In this document: in pieces, positions 53,275 to 62,496 of the stretch
Position numbering within the stretch: the first letter of the stretch is position 1
How the letters are laid out: each line of letters begins with the position of its first letter
NCBI GenBank assembly: GCA_024346835.1
Contig: AP024866.1
Span: 2,604,001 to 2,668,000, forward strand
DNA from: Vibrio comitans
GTDB lineage: Bacteria > Pseudomonadota > Gammaproteobacteria > Enterobacterales > Vibrionaceae
Direction: 5' to 3'
DNA length: 64,000 nucleotides
Made by a program: the position numbers and the translations under genes
Notes under the pieces: generated by a model
Seen by the model: the letters and a program-made list of their open reading frames with translations, nothing else
The model's database searches: none
What the model was told of the DNA's origin: nothing

Positions 53275-54126
53275 TTAATCTTTTAGATAAATCATCCAAA
53301 AGTAGATACCCACAAACAAACCGCCACCAATGATATTGCCAATAGTCACGGGGATTAGGTTATTAATCACAAAATCCGCTACATTGAGATCGGCATAGTT
53401 AGCAATGTTTGCACTCGTCATGTGCCAAAACTCAGCGGGTGCGAAGTTTTTAATGGCAATCGCCATAGGCACTTGGAACATGTTTGCGATGCTGTGCTCA
53501 AAGCCAGATGCCACAAACATCGCCACAGGCAAGATCAAGATAATCACCTTATCAGTGAGAGATCGGGCACTATAGGTCATCCAGATAGCCAAGCAAACCA
53601 ACAGGTTACACATCAGGCCTAACGCAACGGCTTGCCAGAAAGTGTGGTGAAGCTTGTGCTGTGAAATCGCCATGGCATTGAGCCCCATCAGCCCGCCATC
53701 GCTCATATATTCTTTTGTGACCATCATGATACCCACAAGCATCATAGCCCCGACAAAATTTCCAAAGTAAACCACGCACCAGTTTTTGGCCAGCTGACTC
53801 CAGGTTATGCGGCCACTCACTTTAGCTACAAGAGTCAGTACTGTACTGGTAAATAGCTCACCACCCGTGATGACGACAAGTATTAGCCCTAAGCTAAACG
53901 CCAGACCACCCATCAACTTCGCCATACCATAGGGCATTTCCGCAGCGCCCGTTGTCACAACAGTATAAAAAACAAAAGCGATACCTATATGCATGCCGGC
54001 TGCGATCGCTAACATAAATGATTTTATTGGCTTTTTGGTTGCTTTGCTTTCTCCTACGTCAGCCGCACGTGCTGCCATTTCTGGTGGGAGAAGAGACTCA
54101 AAAGGAGTGGGGGTTGTATCTGCCAT
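53275..54126 (-). CDS. focA: Formate channel FocA
   Basis: Pentameric formate/nitrite-family channel of the inner membrane, 283 residues with six helices. Very similar to E. coli FocA throughout: PYGMAKLMGGLAFSLGLILV, GRITWSQLAKNW and FVASGFEHSIANMF with the gating His. It stands alone, without pflB, unlike the E. coli focA-pflB operon. I saw no FNR site in its short upstream region. Confidence 0.93.
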   Translation of the reverse strand: MADTTPTPFESLLPPEMAARAADVGESKATKKPIKSFMLAIAAGMHIGIAFVFYTVVTTGAAEMPYGMAKLMGGLAFSLGLILVVITGGELFTSTVLTLVAKVSGRITWSQLAKNWCVVYFGNFVGAMMLVGIMMVTKEYMSDGGLMGLNAMAISQHKLHHTFWQAVALGLMCNLLVCLAIWMTYSARSLTDKVIILILPVAMFVASGFEHSIANMFQVPMAIAIKNFAPAEFWHMTSANIANYADLNVADFVINNLIPVTIGNIIGGGLFVGIYFWMIYLKD

Positions 54127-54262
54127 TGCGCAATTTCACACATAAATAAGGGTTAAAGAGTACGCAGAATCTACTCTTCATCACTGCAATTGCATAGGGA
54201 TGTTTATGCAACTTTATATTGATTATATGGCGGACAGCAAATTTACCTCCGTACAGCTTAAA

Positions 54263-54311
54263 GGGTATTTTACCTATCACGATCTATTTGATCATCATAG
54301 GTAAAATACCC
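54263..54311. repeat. Perfect 15-bp inverted repeat between DUF3299 gene and focA
   Basis: Arms GGGTATTTTACCTAT (54263-54277) and ATAGGTAAAATACCC (54297-54311) are exact reverse complements around 19 nt that themselves contain GATC / GATC. No T run follows on the minus strand, so it is not a standard terminator. Confidence 0.8.
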
Positions 54312-54327
54312 TCAATGAATGGCCAAT

Positions 54328-54861
54328 TTATACGTTTGGACCAACGTATGCTGCCGTCATTTGGTAGCCTACCCCAATACCGTTACTTTCAAATTCTGAC
54401 ATCTCTAGAGAGCCCTCAATCACAATAGAATCGAAGAAGTAACTTGCAGGAATGCCCTCCTCGTAGCGTACGACAATCATTTGATTCGCCGGTGGCGGTG
54501 GTACATGAATGCAAGCACCAAAGAACGGCACCAATATAAACTCAGTCACCATGCCATTTTCCCCCTCAAGTGGGACCATGAAGCCAGCAAGGCGAATATT
54601 CTCTCCCTCTAGGGAAGTGGCATAGTTCACCTCTCCCAAACCATATTGCTGGTCCATTCCAGGGGCTTCTTCATTGTGCAATGGCATTGCTTGTAGGGTT
54701 TGAATTTGCTGTGAAAGTGCCAGACGTTCCTCTTCAGGAACAAGATCCAACCAATCAATCTGTCGGCTATGTGATTGGGTTTCAGTTGATGAATCAGAGC
54801 AACCACTGACAAACCAAATCAACAGAACAGCAGATAACAATAAACAGACACGGTTTAACAT
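54328..54861 (-). CDS. DUF3299 lipoprotein
   Basis: 177 residues. The signal peptide ends in the lipobox FVSGC, so the mature protein is an acylated lipoprotein. The DUF3299 domain is recognised from IRLAGFMVPLE, VPFFGACIHVPPPPANQ and the C-terminal GYQMTAAYVG. Members are periplasmic and often occur near metal or redox transport genes. Function is unknown, and neighbours here give no clear hint. Confidence 0.8.
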   Translation of the reverse strand: MLNRVCLLLSAVLLIWFVSGCSDSSTETQSHSRQIDWLDLVPEEERLALSQQIQTLQAMPLHNEEAPGMDQQYGLGEVNYATSLEGENIRLAGFMVPLEGENGMVTEFILVPFFGACIHVPPPPANQMIVVRYEEGIPASYFFDSIVIEGSLEMSEFESNGIGVGYQMTAAYVGPNV

Positions 54862-54934
54862 AAATAAGATACAAACTACTTTTTGGAAAAAATAAGGGGT
54901 GGAACTCTCCCACCCCTATGACTTTACTAACGGA

Positions 54935-56896
54935 TTACTTAATCAGCGCAATTTCTGCATCACCATGAAGAACAACCCAGAAGTTATTCTCCGCAGCATC
55001 TTTACCGACCAAAGGCTCTGCATGACAACCTGGAGCTCGGTTTGGTGGTGTATCTAGGTACTCTTCTTCAAAGCGCCCTTCGAACACACACTCATTAGAG
55101 GTAATGGTCTGCCATTCTCCCCAGCCTTTCTTCCATGCTAACTGATGCTTTTCAAGGTCAACCCCTGGTGCGACCTCAAATTGGAAGGCGTACGGGTCTG
55201 ATGATTGCTTTAACAAATCCCAGTCTGCCGTCGCGTAGCTAGGTAGAGGGTGAGGCGCTTTCGCTGAGCCATCAGGTTGGCTTCCCGGCATCCCCTGCTC
55301 AGTCTGAATATCTTTTTCACCGCCATAAGCATTTTGGTAGATGCCTGATTGGTTTTGAGTGCCTGAGATAATCGCAATATCCGATGCTGTTTCTTTGGTT
55401 GCTTCAGACCAACTTAGTGATAAAAGCTTCTTCATATCAATCGTAGTCGCGCGAACAGTGACGTTTTCGTTCTCTTCGTTTGGATAGATACGCTCATCAC
55501 CATTTAGATTCGGTGTCCATGCGGCATGCTTTTGGAATAGGAATTGGTAAGCCATGCGCATTAGCTCGTTTTGGCTTTGTGCTTTACTGTAACCCTCTGT
55601 CCAACTTAGTGTTCTTTCCGTTGAATCAACACGGTTAAAGGTATTGTTCTCTCCGGCCAAAACCCTCACACGTGATCCATCATCGGCCACACATTCGTTG
55701 GTACGGTAACTAGAGGTGTACTCCATTACTGGGCGCATATCTTCCGGTAGGCTATTGGCATAGATAATTTTTTCACAACGATTATTGGTGCGAGAGAACT
55801 TATCCATTAGTACCCACTCAGGATCAGCAAGCTCCTTTGCCCCGTCATCATTATGCTTAATGGTGTGTGGTGCAGAGAATGCGGTGTAATCGATACGATC
55901 ACCCTTGATAGCAAGTTGCGCGGCATTCACATCATAAGCGTACGAATCACGCCCTTCGTCATACGTACCCATTTTCATCTGAACAACGTTTTGCACTAGC
56001 TCACGCTCACCATATCGGAATTCATAGCCTTTGTAAGAGGCGTTACCACTGACGATCTGAGTGTACTGAGGAAGGCGATAGTTGCCTCCTGTCGGAGTCC
56101 AAGATTGAGTCTCTGTGCCAACTGGCGCTTTGATCACTGAACGTTGGTAAAGATGCTCATGGCCCTGAACCCACACCACATCGTTCTCATAGAAGAAGTC
56201 ACGGATCTGATCCCATTGGCTGTGCAGCTTGTCATCACGATAACCACCCTCTGTGCCTTCTACGATAAGCTCGCGTGTCTCGCCATATTTAGCGCCCACT
56301 AAGCCATCGTGGCTAGCAATTACAACATGCTCGATGTTGTCACGATGCTCCGCAACCACATCCTTTATCCAAGGAAAGGCAATAGGTAGGTTCCAATACG
56401 CCAATGGGATAATCAAGGTGTTCTTACGTATTACGTAGTAGTTCAACCACTCACGCTTAGGCATGTGCACAGCGTCCTCGGGGATGAACTCCTTCATGTA
56501 GTCAATCCATTCCGTAGTATAAGCATAGCTATCTTCGTGGTTGCCCATCAAAGGTAAAAATTCCATGCCTTGAGCCTTATACTCACGAGCAATTCCAACC
56601 CAGCTTTCCCACTCAGTTGTTGTGCCTTTATCCGTTAGGTCACCGACAGGAATAACAATGTTTACCCCTTGCTCAAGGTGCTTATCTAGCACCGCTCTCA
56701 TTGGGTGCTCAGCAACCTTAATACCATCGGCCTGAGTATCAGGCAGCAGGCCAATGGTTAGCTCAGCTTTGGCTTCAGGAATATCAGGCACATCGGGTTT
56801 TTGAGTGCTGTTATCTGAATCACTGCCACTGCTATTACAGCCAGCCAATGTGAGTGCAACTAAGGTTGCAAGAAAGGATTTTTTTGACGGTAACAT
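54935..56896 (-). CDS. Secreted calcineurin-like phosphoesterase lipoprotein
   Basis: 653 residues with a lipoprotein signal (lipobox LTLAGC) and a Ser/Asp-rich linker. The metallophosphoesterase motifs follow in order: LLPDTQADG, VGDLTDKGTTTEWE, MGNHEDSYAY, ASHDGLVG and QGHEHLYQRS. The C-terminal 250 residues are not recognised. A Pho box 86 nt upstream suggests it is made under phosphate starvation to release phosphate from organic esters. It may otherwise act on nucleotides or phosphodiesters. Confidence 0.82.
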   Translation of the reverse strand: MLPSKKSFLATLVALTLAGCNSSGSDSDNSTQKPDVPDIPEAKAELTIGLLPDTQADGIKVAEHPMRAVLDKHLEQGVNIVIPVGDLTDKGTTTEWESWVGIAREYKAQGMEFLPLMGNHEDSYAYTTEWIDYMKEFIPEDAVHMPKREWLNYYVIRKNTLIIPLAYWNLPIAFPWIKDVVAEHRDNIEHVVIASHDGLVGAKYGETRELIVEGTEGGYRDDKLHSQWDQIRDFFYENDVVWVQGHEHLYQRSVIKAPVGTETQSWTPTGGNYRLPQYTQIVSGNASYKGYEFRYGERELVQNVVQMKMGTYDEGRDSYAYDVNAAQLAIKGDRIDYTAFSAPHTIKHNDDGAKELADPEWVLMDKFSRTNNRCEKIIYANSLPEDMRPVMEYTSSYRTNECVADDGSRVRVLAGENNTFNRVDSTERTLSWTEGYSKAQSQNELMRMAYQFLFQKHAAWTPNLNGDERIYPNEENENVTVRATTIDMKKLLSLSWSEATKETASDIAIISGTQNQSGIYQNAYGGEKDIQTEQGMPGSQPDGSAKAPHPLPSYATADWDLLKQSSDPYAFQFEVAPGVDLEKHQLAWKKGWGEWQTITSNECVFEGRFEEEYLDTPPNRAPGCHAEPLVGKDAAENNFWVVLHGDAEIALIK

Positions 56897-56981
56897 TGTT
56901 CTGTTTCCCTACTAGGTTATGAATTGGTAGGGAATCTAAGAGGCTTACATTACGTTCTTGTTTCAATTTCTTAAGAGAAGC

Positions 56982-56999
56982 GTGACAGTAAGATGACCG
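56982..56999 (-). promoter_or_regulatory. Pho box upstream of the phosphoesterase gene
   Basis: On the minus strand CGGTCAT-CTTA-CTGTCAC matches the PhoB site CTGTCAT-N4-CTGTCAY at 6 of 7 and 7 of 7, same orientation as the gene, 86 nt before its ATG. A promoter with PhoB replacing the -35 would fit the distance. Confidence 0.65.
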
Positions 57000-57341
57000 C
57001 ATTGTTTCAATCTAAAAGGGCAAGTTTAAGTCATTGTTTTAAATGAGTTATAAGTTAGAGCTATTACTTTACAATCAGAAAATGGAAATGTCAGGCAATG
57101 TAAGCTCACGTTACCTTCTGCCTAGTCATGCAATTAAGACCTTCAATCCTGCCATCAGCAGTATAATAAAAACTCTTTTTGTATCATAATGTTACCAATC
57201 TGTGAGCCATACGGTATAATTCCCGTTCACAATTTGTTTCAATCCACATCAGGCACTACGCACTCAGTTGTATATACCTTTCCCTCCCCCCTAAAATTGA
57301 GTCCAGTGGTCGTTAAGTGTGAGAGCTATCTAGGGAAATTT
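57000..57341. other. Intergenic region upstream of the DoxX-like gene
   Basis: About 340 nt with no convincing gene. The open frame running back to 57189 is an unsupported extension of the DoxX-like gene. A -10-like CATAAT stands near 57185. Confidence 0.4.
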
Positions 57342-57722
57342 ATGAACCAAAAAGCCAAGATGCTGACAAGGATATTCAGCATCGCATTATCACTCGTTTT
57401 TGGCATTTCAAGCATCGCCAAGTTTTCGGGAATGGAGTTACTCCATCAACCTTTTAGAGAAATGTGCCTATCCACTTGGTATGTCTATTTTATTGCTGTG
57501 CTAGAAATGACCATGGCAATTGGAATTCTTATAAAGAACGTCGCTTCTATGTCTGCGGTTGGAATGAACGTTATCTTTGCGGGGATGAGCTTCTATTTTT
57601 ATTATTACCAAACCCCACTCTATTTGATACCAACAGGGATACTTGCGCTTATGGCTATTACTGTGGCCTATTTTACACACGATGACTGCGTCACCGTGCA
57701 AGGTATGCCGGAGAAACAGTAA
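57342..57722 (+). CDS. DoxX-like integral membrane protein
   Basis: 126 residues with four membrane helices. The first (LTRIFSIALSLVFGISSIAK) followed by KFSGMELL and the second (VYFIAVLEMTMAIGILI) resemble the DoxX/DoxD-like family, whose roles include redox and detoxification chemistry. Start at 57342 with AGGGAAA upstream; the frame runs open to 57189 but that part lacks a ribosome site and similarity. Convergent with a LysR gene. Specific role unknown. Confidence 0.65.
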   Translation: MNQKAKMLTRIFSIALSLVFGISSIAKFSGMELLHQPFREMCLSTWYVYFIAVLEMTMAIGILIKNVASMSAVGMNVIFAGMSFYFYYYQTPLYLIPTGILALMAITVAYFTHDDCVTVQGMPEKQ

Positions 57723-57745
57723 CAGTTACTTCATCTTTGGGTAGG

Positions 57746-58636
57746 CTAAGTACTGGATGGTTGAATAAAGATATTTTTCAATGAGTGGTGTAGCCACTCA
57801 CTCACCACACCGATTCCATTTTCTCGTCGGCGGATCAGCCCCACCTCAGCGGTAAGGCTAACAGGCAAATTGTCTGCGGATAATTGCACTAGACTGTCGC
57901 GATACCACTGAGCAGAAGCAATATGATCAGGAATGAGAGCCCAACCCATTCCATTTCCCACTAAATCACCGATAACAAAATAGCTGTCTATATACCAATG
58001 ATGAGCAACTAAGGGTTCATCGCGACCTTCTCCATTGCGATCGCAAATAACAAATTGTCGATACTGCTGAAGATCCACTATGGTCGGTGACTTTAAGCGA
58101 GTAAGCGGATGGTCTTGCCCTGCAATGAGTCGCAATCGATATTGACCAATAGAGGTAAATTCTAACTCATCATCTATTTGGCGAGACTTAAACAGCACCC
58201 CAAGGTCTGCTTTCCCTTGTTCTATATACAGAGCAATATCCTCTCTAGACCCATTGATAATTGTGAGCTTCAGATTTGGAAAAGCCTCACCTAGCTCAAC
58301 AAATATCGGAGCAAAGGCCATGACCTGAATAGCCTCGTCCACAGCCAATACCAGTTCAATCTCTTCCTTTTTAGACGCACTCAATGCTCGTGACTGAAGT
58401 CGCTGCGCTTGCTCAAGTACGCCCTTCGCCTCCACCAGCATTTCTTTACCTAGAGGGGTGAGCTCCGGTAGTTTGCGAGAACGGTCAAATAACTCAAAGC
58501 CTAGATCTGCCTCCAGATTTGCGACAGCGGTACTGACTCGAGATTGCGCTTTGCCTAACTTACGCGCCGCGGCCGAAAATGAGCCCAATTGAGCTGAATA
58601 TACAAATGACTGCAGTTGATCTAGGGTCCAGTTCAT
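57746..58636 (-). CDS. LysR-family transcriptional regulator
   Basis: 296 residues. N-terminal helix-turn-helix LDQLQSFVYSAQLGSFSAAA with GKAQSRVSTAVANLEADLGF, then a LysR effector domain. It is divergent from the MATE transporter at 58731 across 94 nt and is the likely regulator of it. The ligand is unknown. Confidence 0.87.
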   Translation of the reverse strand: MNWTLDQLQSFVYSAQLGSFSAAARKLGKAQSRVSTAVANLEADLGFELFDRSRKLPELTPLGKEMLVEAKGVLEQAQRLQSRALSASKKEEIELVLAVDEAIQVMAFAPIFVELGEAFPNLKLTIINGSREDIALYIEQGKADLGVLFKSRQIDDELEFTSIGQYRLRLIAGQDHPLTRLKSPTIVDLQQYRQFVICDRNGEGRDEPLVAHHWYIDSYFVIGDLVGNGMGWALIPDHIASAQWYRDSLVQLSADNLPVSLTAEVGLIRRRENGIGVVSEWLHHSLKNIFIQPSST

Positions 58637-58730
58637 GGTCTCACCTATACGTTAAACGGATAGTAACTAACTTTTATATATCATATTTTACTAGATAATA
58701 GGGCCAAATTATTCAGCCAGATAAAAAAGC

Positions 58731-60098
58731 ATGACCACCGAAGCGATAAAACAAGATGAATCTGTAAGCCAAGTATTTTGGCGCTTTGCCGTACCTTCTG
58801 TAGCGGCAATGCTGATTAGTGGCTTGTATCAAATTATCGACGGTATTTTTGTTGGTCATTATGTCGGCTACGCAGGTCTTGCCGGTATTAATATGGCATG
58901 GCCTATCATCGCGACCATAATGGGATTTGGCATCCTTGTGGGTATGGGCGCAGGAAGCCTTGTTTCAATGTACCGTGGCGAGAAACAGCCCCAGCAAGCG
59001 AGCAGTGTTTTACAAACCGCCATCGGTTTAACGCTCTTGTTCTCTCTTATCTCCATGCCAATTATTGGCGTTTGGGGACGAGACTTATTGATACTGCAGG
59101 GGGCCACGGGTGAGTCTCTTACCCACGGTTTCAATTACATCAATATCTTTGTTTACAGTGCCCCTATGGCGATATCGGCCACGCTTATCCCAATGCTTGT
59201 TCGCAACGACAACAGTCCAAAGGTGGCTACAGTACTAACAATTATCGGTGCTGTACTCAATATTATCTTGGACTACTTGTATATAGGTGTTCTAAATCAA
59301 GGACTGCAAGGTGCGGCCATTGCTACGGCATTATCACAACTGACCGTTACAGCACTTGGTCTTGCATATTTTGTCTCTAATAAAGCAGAGATTCGCTTAA
59401 CAAGCCTGGCCTTTAGCCTACAAAAAGCGTTTCGTATCTGTCAGTTAGGCGCATCTAGCATGCTGATGTTTGCTTATTTCTCATTTGTCATTGCGCTGCA
59501 TAACCGCTTGTTAATGCATTATGGCACTGAGGTTCATGTCGGCGCCTTCGCCATTATCGGCTACATAGCCACCATGTACTATTTGTTTGCTGAGGGCATC
59601 GCATCTGGCATGCAGCCTCCTGTGAGCTACGACTTTGGCGAAAAACGTTATAGCCGCATCAAGGGGACGGTTGCTTTAGCGCTTAAAGTTGTATTGATAT
59701 CAGGTGTTGCGACAGTTGTGTTGTTGAACCTATTCCCGGAGTTTTTTATCTCTTGGTTCTCTGATTCAAATGCAGAGCTAATAGCGACTACCGTAGAGGG
59801 AATGAGACTGCACCTAGCAGCACTATTTCTAGATGGGTTCTTATTCTTAGCTTCTGTGTACTTTATGGCAGTGGGTAAAGCAGGAAAGGCGATGTTCGTT
59901 TCGGTGGGCAACATGCTCGTACAATTGCCGTTTCTTTTCTTTGTTCCTCAATGGTTTGGTGTAGAAGGAGTTTGGGTTGCTGTACCATTGTCCAATCTTG
60001 CGTTGACCATGATCGTAGCCCCAATGCTGTGGAAAGATATCCAAGCCCTAACCAATAAAGAGGTGGTTATTTCCGACGCCGTCGCCGCCACCTCTTAA
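58731..60098 (+). CDS. MATE-family multidrug/Na+ antiporter
   Basis: 455 residues with twelve membrane helices in two MatE repeats: VPSVAAMLISGLYQIIDGIF at the start and the second repeat from about residue 235. It resembles the MepA-like branch (GHYVGYAGLAGINMAWPI, GIASGMQPPVSYDFGEKRY). Such proteins export cationic compounds using an ion gradient. The ribosome site is weak. A LysR gene is divergent; a short palindromic repeat follows the stop. Confidence 0.88.
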   Translation: MTTEAIKQDESVSQVFWRFAVPSVAAMLISGLYQIIDGIFVGHYVGYAGLAGINMAWPIIATIMGFGILVGMGAGSLVSMYRGEKQPQQASSVLQTAIGLTLLFSLISMPIIGVWGRDLLILQGATGESLTHGFNYINIFVYSAPMAISATLIPMLVRNDNSPKVATVLTIIGAVLNIILDYLYIGVLNQGLQGAAIATALSQLTVTALGLAYFVSNKAEIRLTSLAFSLQKAFRICQLGASSMLMFAYFSFVIALHNRLLMHYGTEVHVGAFAIIGYIATMYYLFAEGIASGMQPPVSYDFGEKRYSRIKGTVALALKVVLISGVATVVLLNLFPEFFISWFSDSNAELIATTVEGMRLHLAALFLDGFLFLASVYFMAVGKAGKAMFVSVGNMLVQLPFLFFVPQWFGVEGVWVAVPLSNLALTMIVAPMLWKDIQALTNKEVVISDAVAATS

Positions 60099-60102
60099 CG
60101 TT

Positions 60103-60148
60103 ATACTAATAACACTAAGTAAGCGTTCATAATTAGTACGATTGGTAT
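60103..60148 (-). repeat. 46-bp shortest copy of the palindromic repeat
   Basis: Bounded by ATACTAAT and GTACGATTGGTAT. On the minus strand the first 20 nt and last 26 nt correspond to the two ends of the 161-bp element at 875-1035, with everything between missing. It lies 7 nt beyond the stop of the minus-strand hydrolase gene and 4 nt beyond the MATE gene. Confidence 0.6.
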
Positions 60149-60155
60149 TTATAGA

Positions 60156-61073
60156 TTAAAGCCCTTTCAGGTAATCCAGCATTCCGGTAATTGCTGCTAC
60201 TTGGGCACGGTTACACTCTTCTGCTGTTGCTTTGACACTGTCTGGATACACTTCGGTTGTTGTGGTGTATTTAGCCTTGCTGAAGCCAGCACATAAGCCA
60301 AGTTTTTCTAGCGGATAATTGATTACGCCGTGCTGCACTACCTCTGACCCAATAATGGTGCCATCTGGATCTGCTGGTGCGATATGAGTGACCTTTTCTA
60401 CTGAAGCAATAATAGCGGTTTGCATCTCTTCACATGGGTTTTCAGTATCACCCACAGTGTAAAATCCATCAGGGATAGAGCCCTCAAAATACTCTAGTCC
60501 GTCACGCGCAGCTAAGGCGGGTCTAAATTCTTCCTCGTCACTATCTGTCGTTTCATGCAGATCGATATGGGCAAAGATTTCAACGCCTAAATCTTTTACA
60601 AACTGCATCACTAATGCCGATTCTGGAGCTGGGCTATTTTCTACAAATGAGCGATTTGGATCGATTGCCTCTGGGTTCCAGCGATTAATGATTTCATAGC
60701 CCCATGGAGATACGCATGGTGCAACAATAAGGTTAAAGTCACTCTGATAGTGAGAAGCTGTTTCTTTCAAGAATAAAAGCGCACCTTGTACACCACTAGT
60801 CTCATAGCCATGTACACCACCAGTGACAAGCACAGTAGGGTTATTGCTATTCCATTGCTTAGATTTAAAGCCAAACAGCGGGTAAGGCCCTGATGGGTAA
60901 TCCAGTTCTCCATATTGAACACGCTCGAAGCTATCACCGATTTCATCCATCTTAGAAAGCACTTCTTCTTTATAAGAACGCTGTATAGTACGACTCTCAC
61001 GCCATTGCTGAACTTCTTTTTGAGTCCACTTTTGACCGGGTGTTCCAATTGGATAAGTGTGTGTTTGTTGCAT
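60156..61073 (-). CDS. M14-type zinc hydrolase (carboxypeptidase/AstE-like)
   Basis: 305 residues. The zinc site of the M14 / succinylglutamate desuccinylase-aspartoacylase superfamily is seen: TGGVHGYETSG (His and Glu ligands) and AHIDLHETTDSDEEE (third His). DPNRSF carries the conserved substrate Arg. No signal peptide, so cytoplasmic. Whether it cleaves peptides or deacylates an amino acid is not evident. Neighbours are unrelated. Confidence 0.8.
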   Translation of the reverse strand: MQQTHTYPIGTPGQKWTQKEVQQWRESRTIQRSYKEEVLSKMDEIGDSFERVQYGELDYPSGPYPLFGFKSKQWNSNNPTVLVTGGVHGYETSGVQGALLFLKETASHYQSDFNLIVAPCVSPWGYEIINRWNPEAIDPNRSFVENSPAPESALVMQFVKDLGVEIFAHIDLHETTDSDEEEFRPALAARDGLEYFEGSIPDGFYTVGDTENPCEEMQTAIIASVEKVTHIAPADPDGTIIGSEVVQHGVINYPLEKLGLCAGFSKAKYTTTTEVYPDSVKATAEECNRAQVAAITGMLDYLKGL

Positions 61074-61104
61074 GCTCGTGTTCCATTCTAGATGAGTATG
61101 CGAG

Positions 61105-61695
61105 CTAGCCTATCACACTCCGAAAGGTAAGATTAATACGTGGCTGTGAGACTTTTGTCGTTTTCGGGATGCAGTGTTGCCAGTGCGCTTGCAAATCGCC
61201 CGCCATGATCAATAAAGCACCATCCTCTAAGATGTACTCAATCTTCTGTTTAGTTTGTTTGTGCTTAAGCACAAAGCGCCGACTTGCACCTAGACTGACT
61301 GACGCGATGACTGGGCTATCTCCCAGTGATTTTTCGTTGTCACTATGCCAACCCATATGATCTTGACCATCTCGATAGAGGTTAATCAATGCCGTATTAA
61401 AGCTTTGAGCAGCAATGCTTTCTACTCTTTGTTTGATAGGAAGTATGGGTGTAGGCCAAGGCAATGGCTCAAGAGTAATACCAGAATATCGATAAGCCTG
61501 AGTGCCACACAACACGTGTAGCCTTGGCTGCATAACCGAACGTCCGTACATCTTAATTGCTCTCTGCTCCCAAGGGAGCTGATTTTGTAAAGACTGAAAT
61601 AGTTCATCAGTCTCTTTAGATGACATAAACTGCGGATCGTAATAGAGCCTACCCTGCTCTACCTCCGACCATTGAGGTTGCTCTGGAAATAGCAC
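61105..61695 (-). CDS. AlkB-like 2-oxoglutarate/Fe(II) dioxygenase
   Basis: 196 residues, beginning with GTG. Iron ligands are His and Asp in MGWHSDNEKS and the distal His in QAHWQHCIPK; the 2-oxoglutarate Arg pair is in QPRINLTFRSV. The LYRDGQDHMGWHSD layout matches AlkB homologs that repair alkylated bases by oxidative demethylation, closer to the short eukaryote-like/ALKBH2-type group than to E. coli AlkB with its Ada partner. Stands as a single gene. Confidence 0.85.
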   Translation of the reverse strand: MLFPEQPQWSEVEQGRLYYDPQFMSSKETDELFQSLQNQLPWEQRAIKMYGRSVMQPRLHVLCGTQAYRYSGITLEPLPWPTPILPIKQRVESIAAQSFNTALINLYRDGQDHMGWHSDNEKSLGDSPVIASVSLGASRRFVLKHKQTKQKIEYILEDGALLIMAGDLQAHWQHCIPKTTKVSQPRINLTFRSVIG

Positions 61696-61755
61696 TATGA
61701 AATTACTCGTGCGAGAAACATGAATTTAGATTAGCAACAAACCTTCGATAGACGC

Positions 61756-61781
61756 AAAAACGCCAAGCAATGCTTGGCGTT
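61756..61781 (-). terminator. Terminator of the glycine-zipper lipoprotein gene
   Basis: Perfect 11-bp stem AACGCCAAGCA / TGCTTGGCGTT with a one-base centre, followed on the minus strand by a T run. Confidence 0.85.
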
Positions 61782-61800
61782 AATATGGAGTATTAAGCAA

Positions 61801-62217
61801 TTAGCTCTCTTCAGAGTCGTCTTCTTGCTTTTCCATCTCAGCCAGTTTGGCTTCTAGTTCTTTAATTTTCACTTCTGCTTCTAGTTCGGCTAAGCGCTTT
61901 TCTGCATCAGAGCGATTGTCCTGTTTCAAGCCGTCCGCTTGAATTTCTGACCTGTCTTTCGCTCGAGCGTCATCAACATCTTTCATTGACCCTGCAACAC
62001 CACCGGCAACACCACCCGCAACAGCGCCTTTAGCCGCAAGGCTAGCATCACCCGTCAACGCACCAGCTGTAGCACCCAGTAGCGCTCCACCAATGGCGCC
62101 ACGATTACGGCCCGCGTTTTTATTCTCAGCATCCATTGCCTCGTTTGATGCACAACCTGTTACGGTAAACAGAGAAGCAATCAGAAGTAGAAGAGTCGAT
62201 TTAGTACGCATTGTCAT
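61801..62217 (-). CDS. Glycine-zipper lipoprotein
   Basis: 138 residues. A lipoprotein signal ends in TVTGC. A glycine-zipper region (RGAIGGALLGATAGALTG and AVAGGVAGGVAGS) could span or oligomerise in a membrane, and a charged C-terminal coiled coil (KRLAELEAEVKIKELEAKLA) follows. It resembles outer-membrane proteins of the SmpA/OmpA-linker and YMGG-like group. Start at 62217 with GAGG 6 nt upstream; the longer frame to 62295 is unsupported. Confidence 0.78.
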   Translation of the reverse strand: MTMRTKSTLLLLIASLFTVTGCASNEAMDAENKNAGRNRGAIGGALLGATAGALTGDASLAAKGAVAGGVAGGVAGSMKDVDDARAKDRSEIQADGLKQDNRSDAEKRLAELEAEVKIKELEAKLAEMEKQEDDSEES

Positions 62218-62496
62218 GGCAACCTCAATAGTCAGTATTGTTTGGAACGCTGATAATTTAACTAAAACTAACCATTCAAAAAATAGCAAATACACTAAAC
62301 CTGATATTTACATTCAAAATATCAAAACGCATCCAAGTAACAATATTGTTAAGACTACTTTATCTACCCTTCAATCTACTTGCTGAATAGATATTTATTT
62401 TAAAAATATCTGATTGCGAGTTAGCCATAATGATTGATATCTCTAGTTCTCATAAGCTTACTCACATCGGCACCTAGCCCACAAATGAGAGACATT

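Noticed and set aside
57189..57341. N-terminal extension of the DoxX-like protein
   Set aside because: No ribosome site, not hydrophobic, and the conserved membrane protein starts at 57342 behind AGGGAAA.
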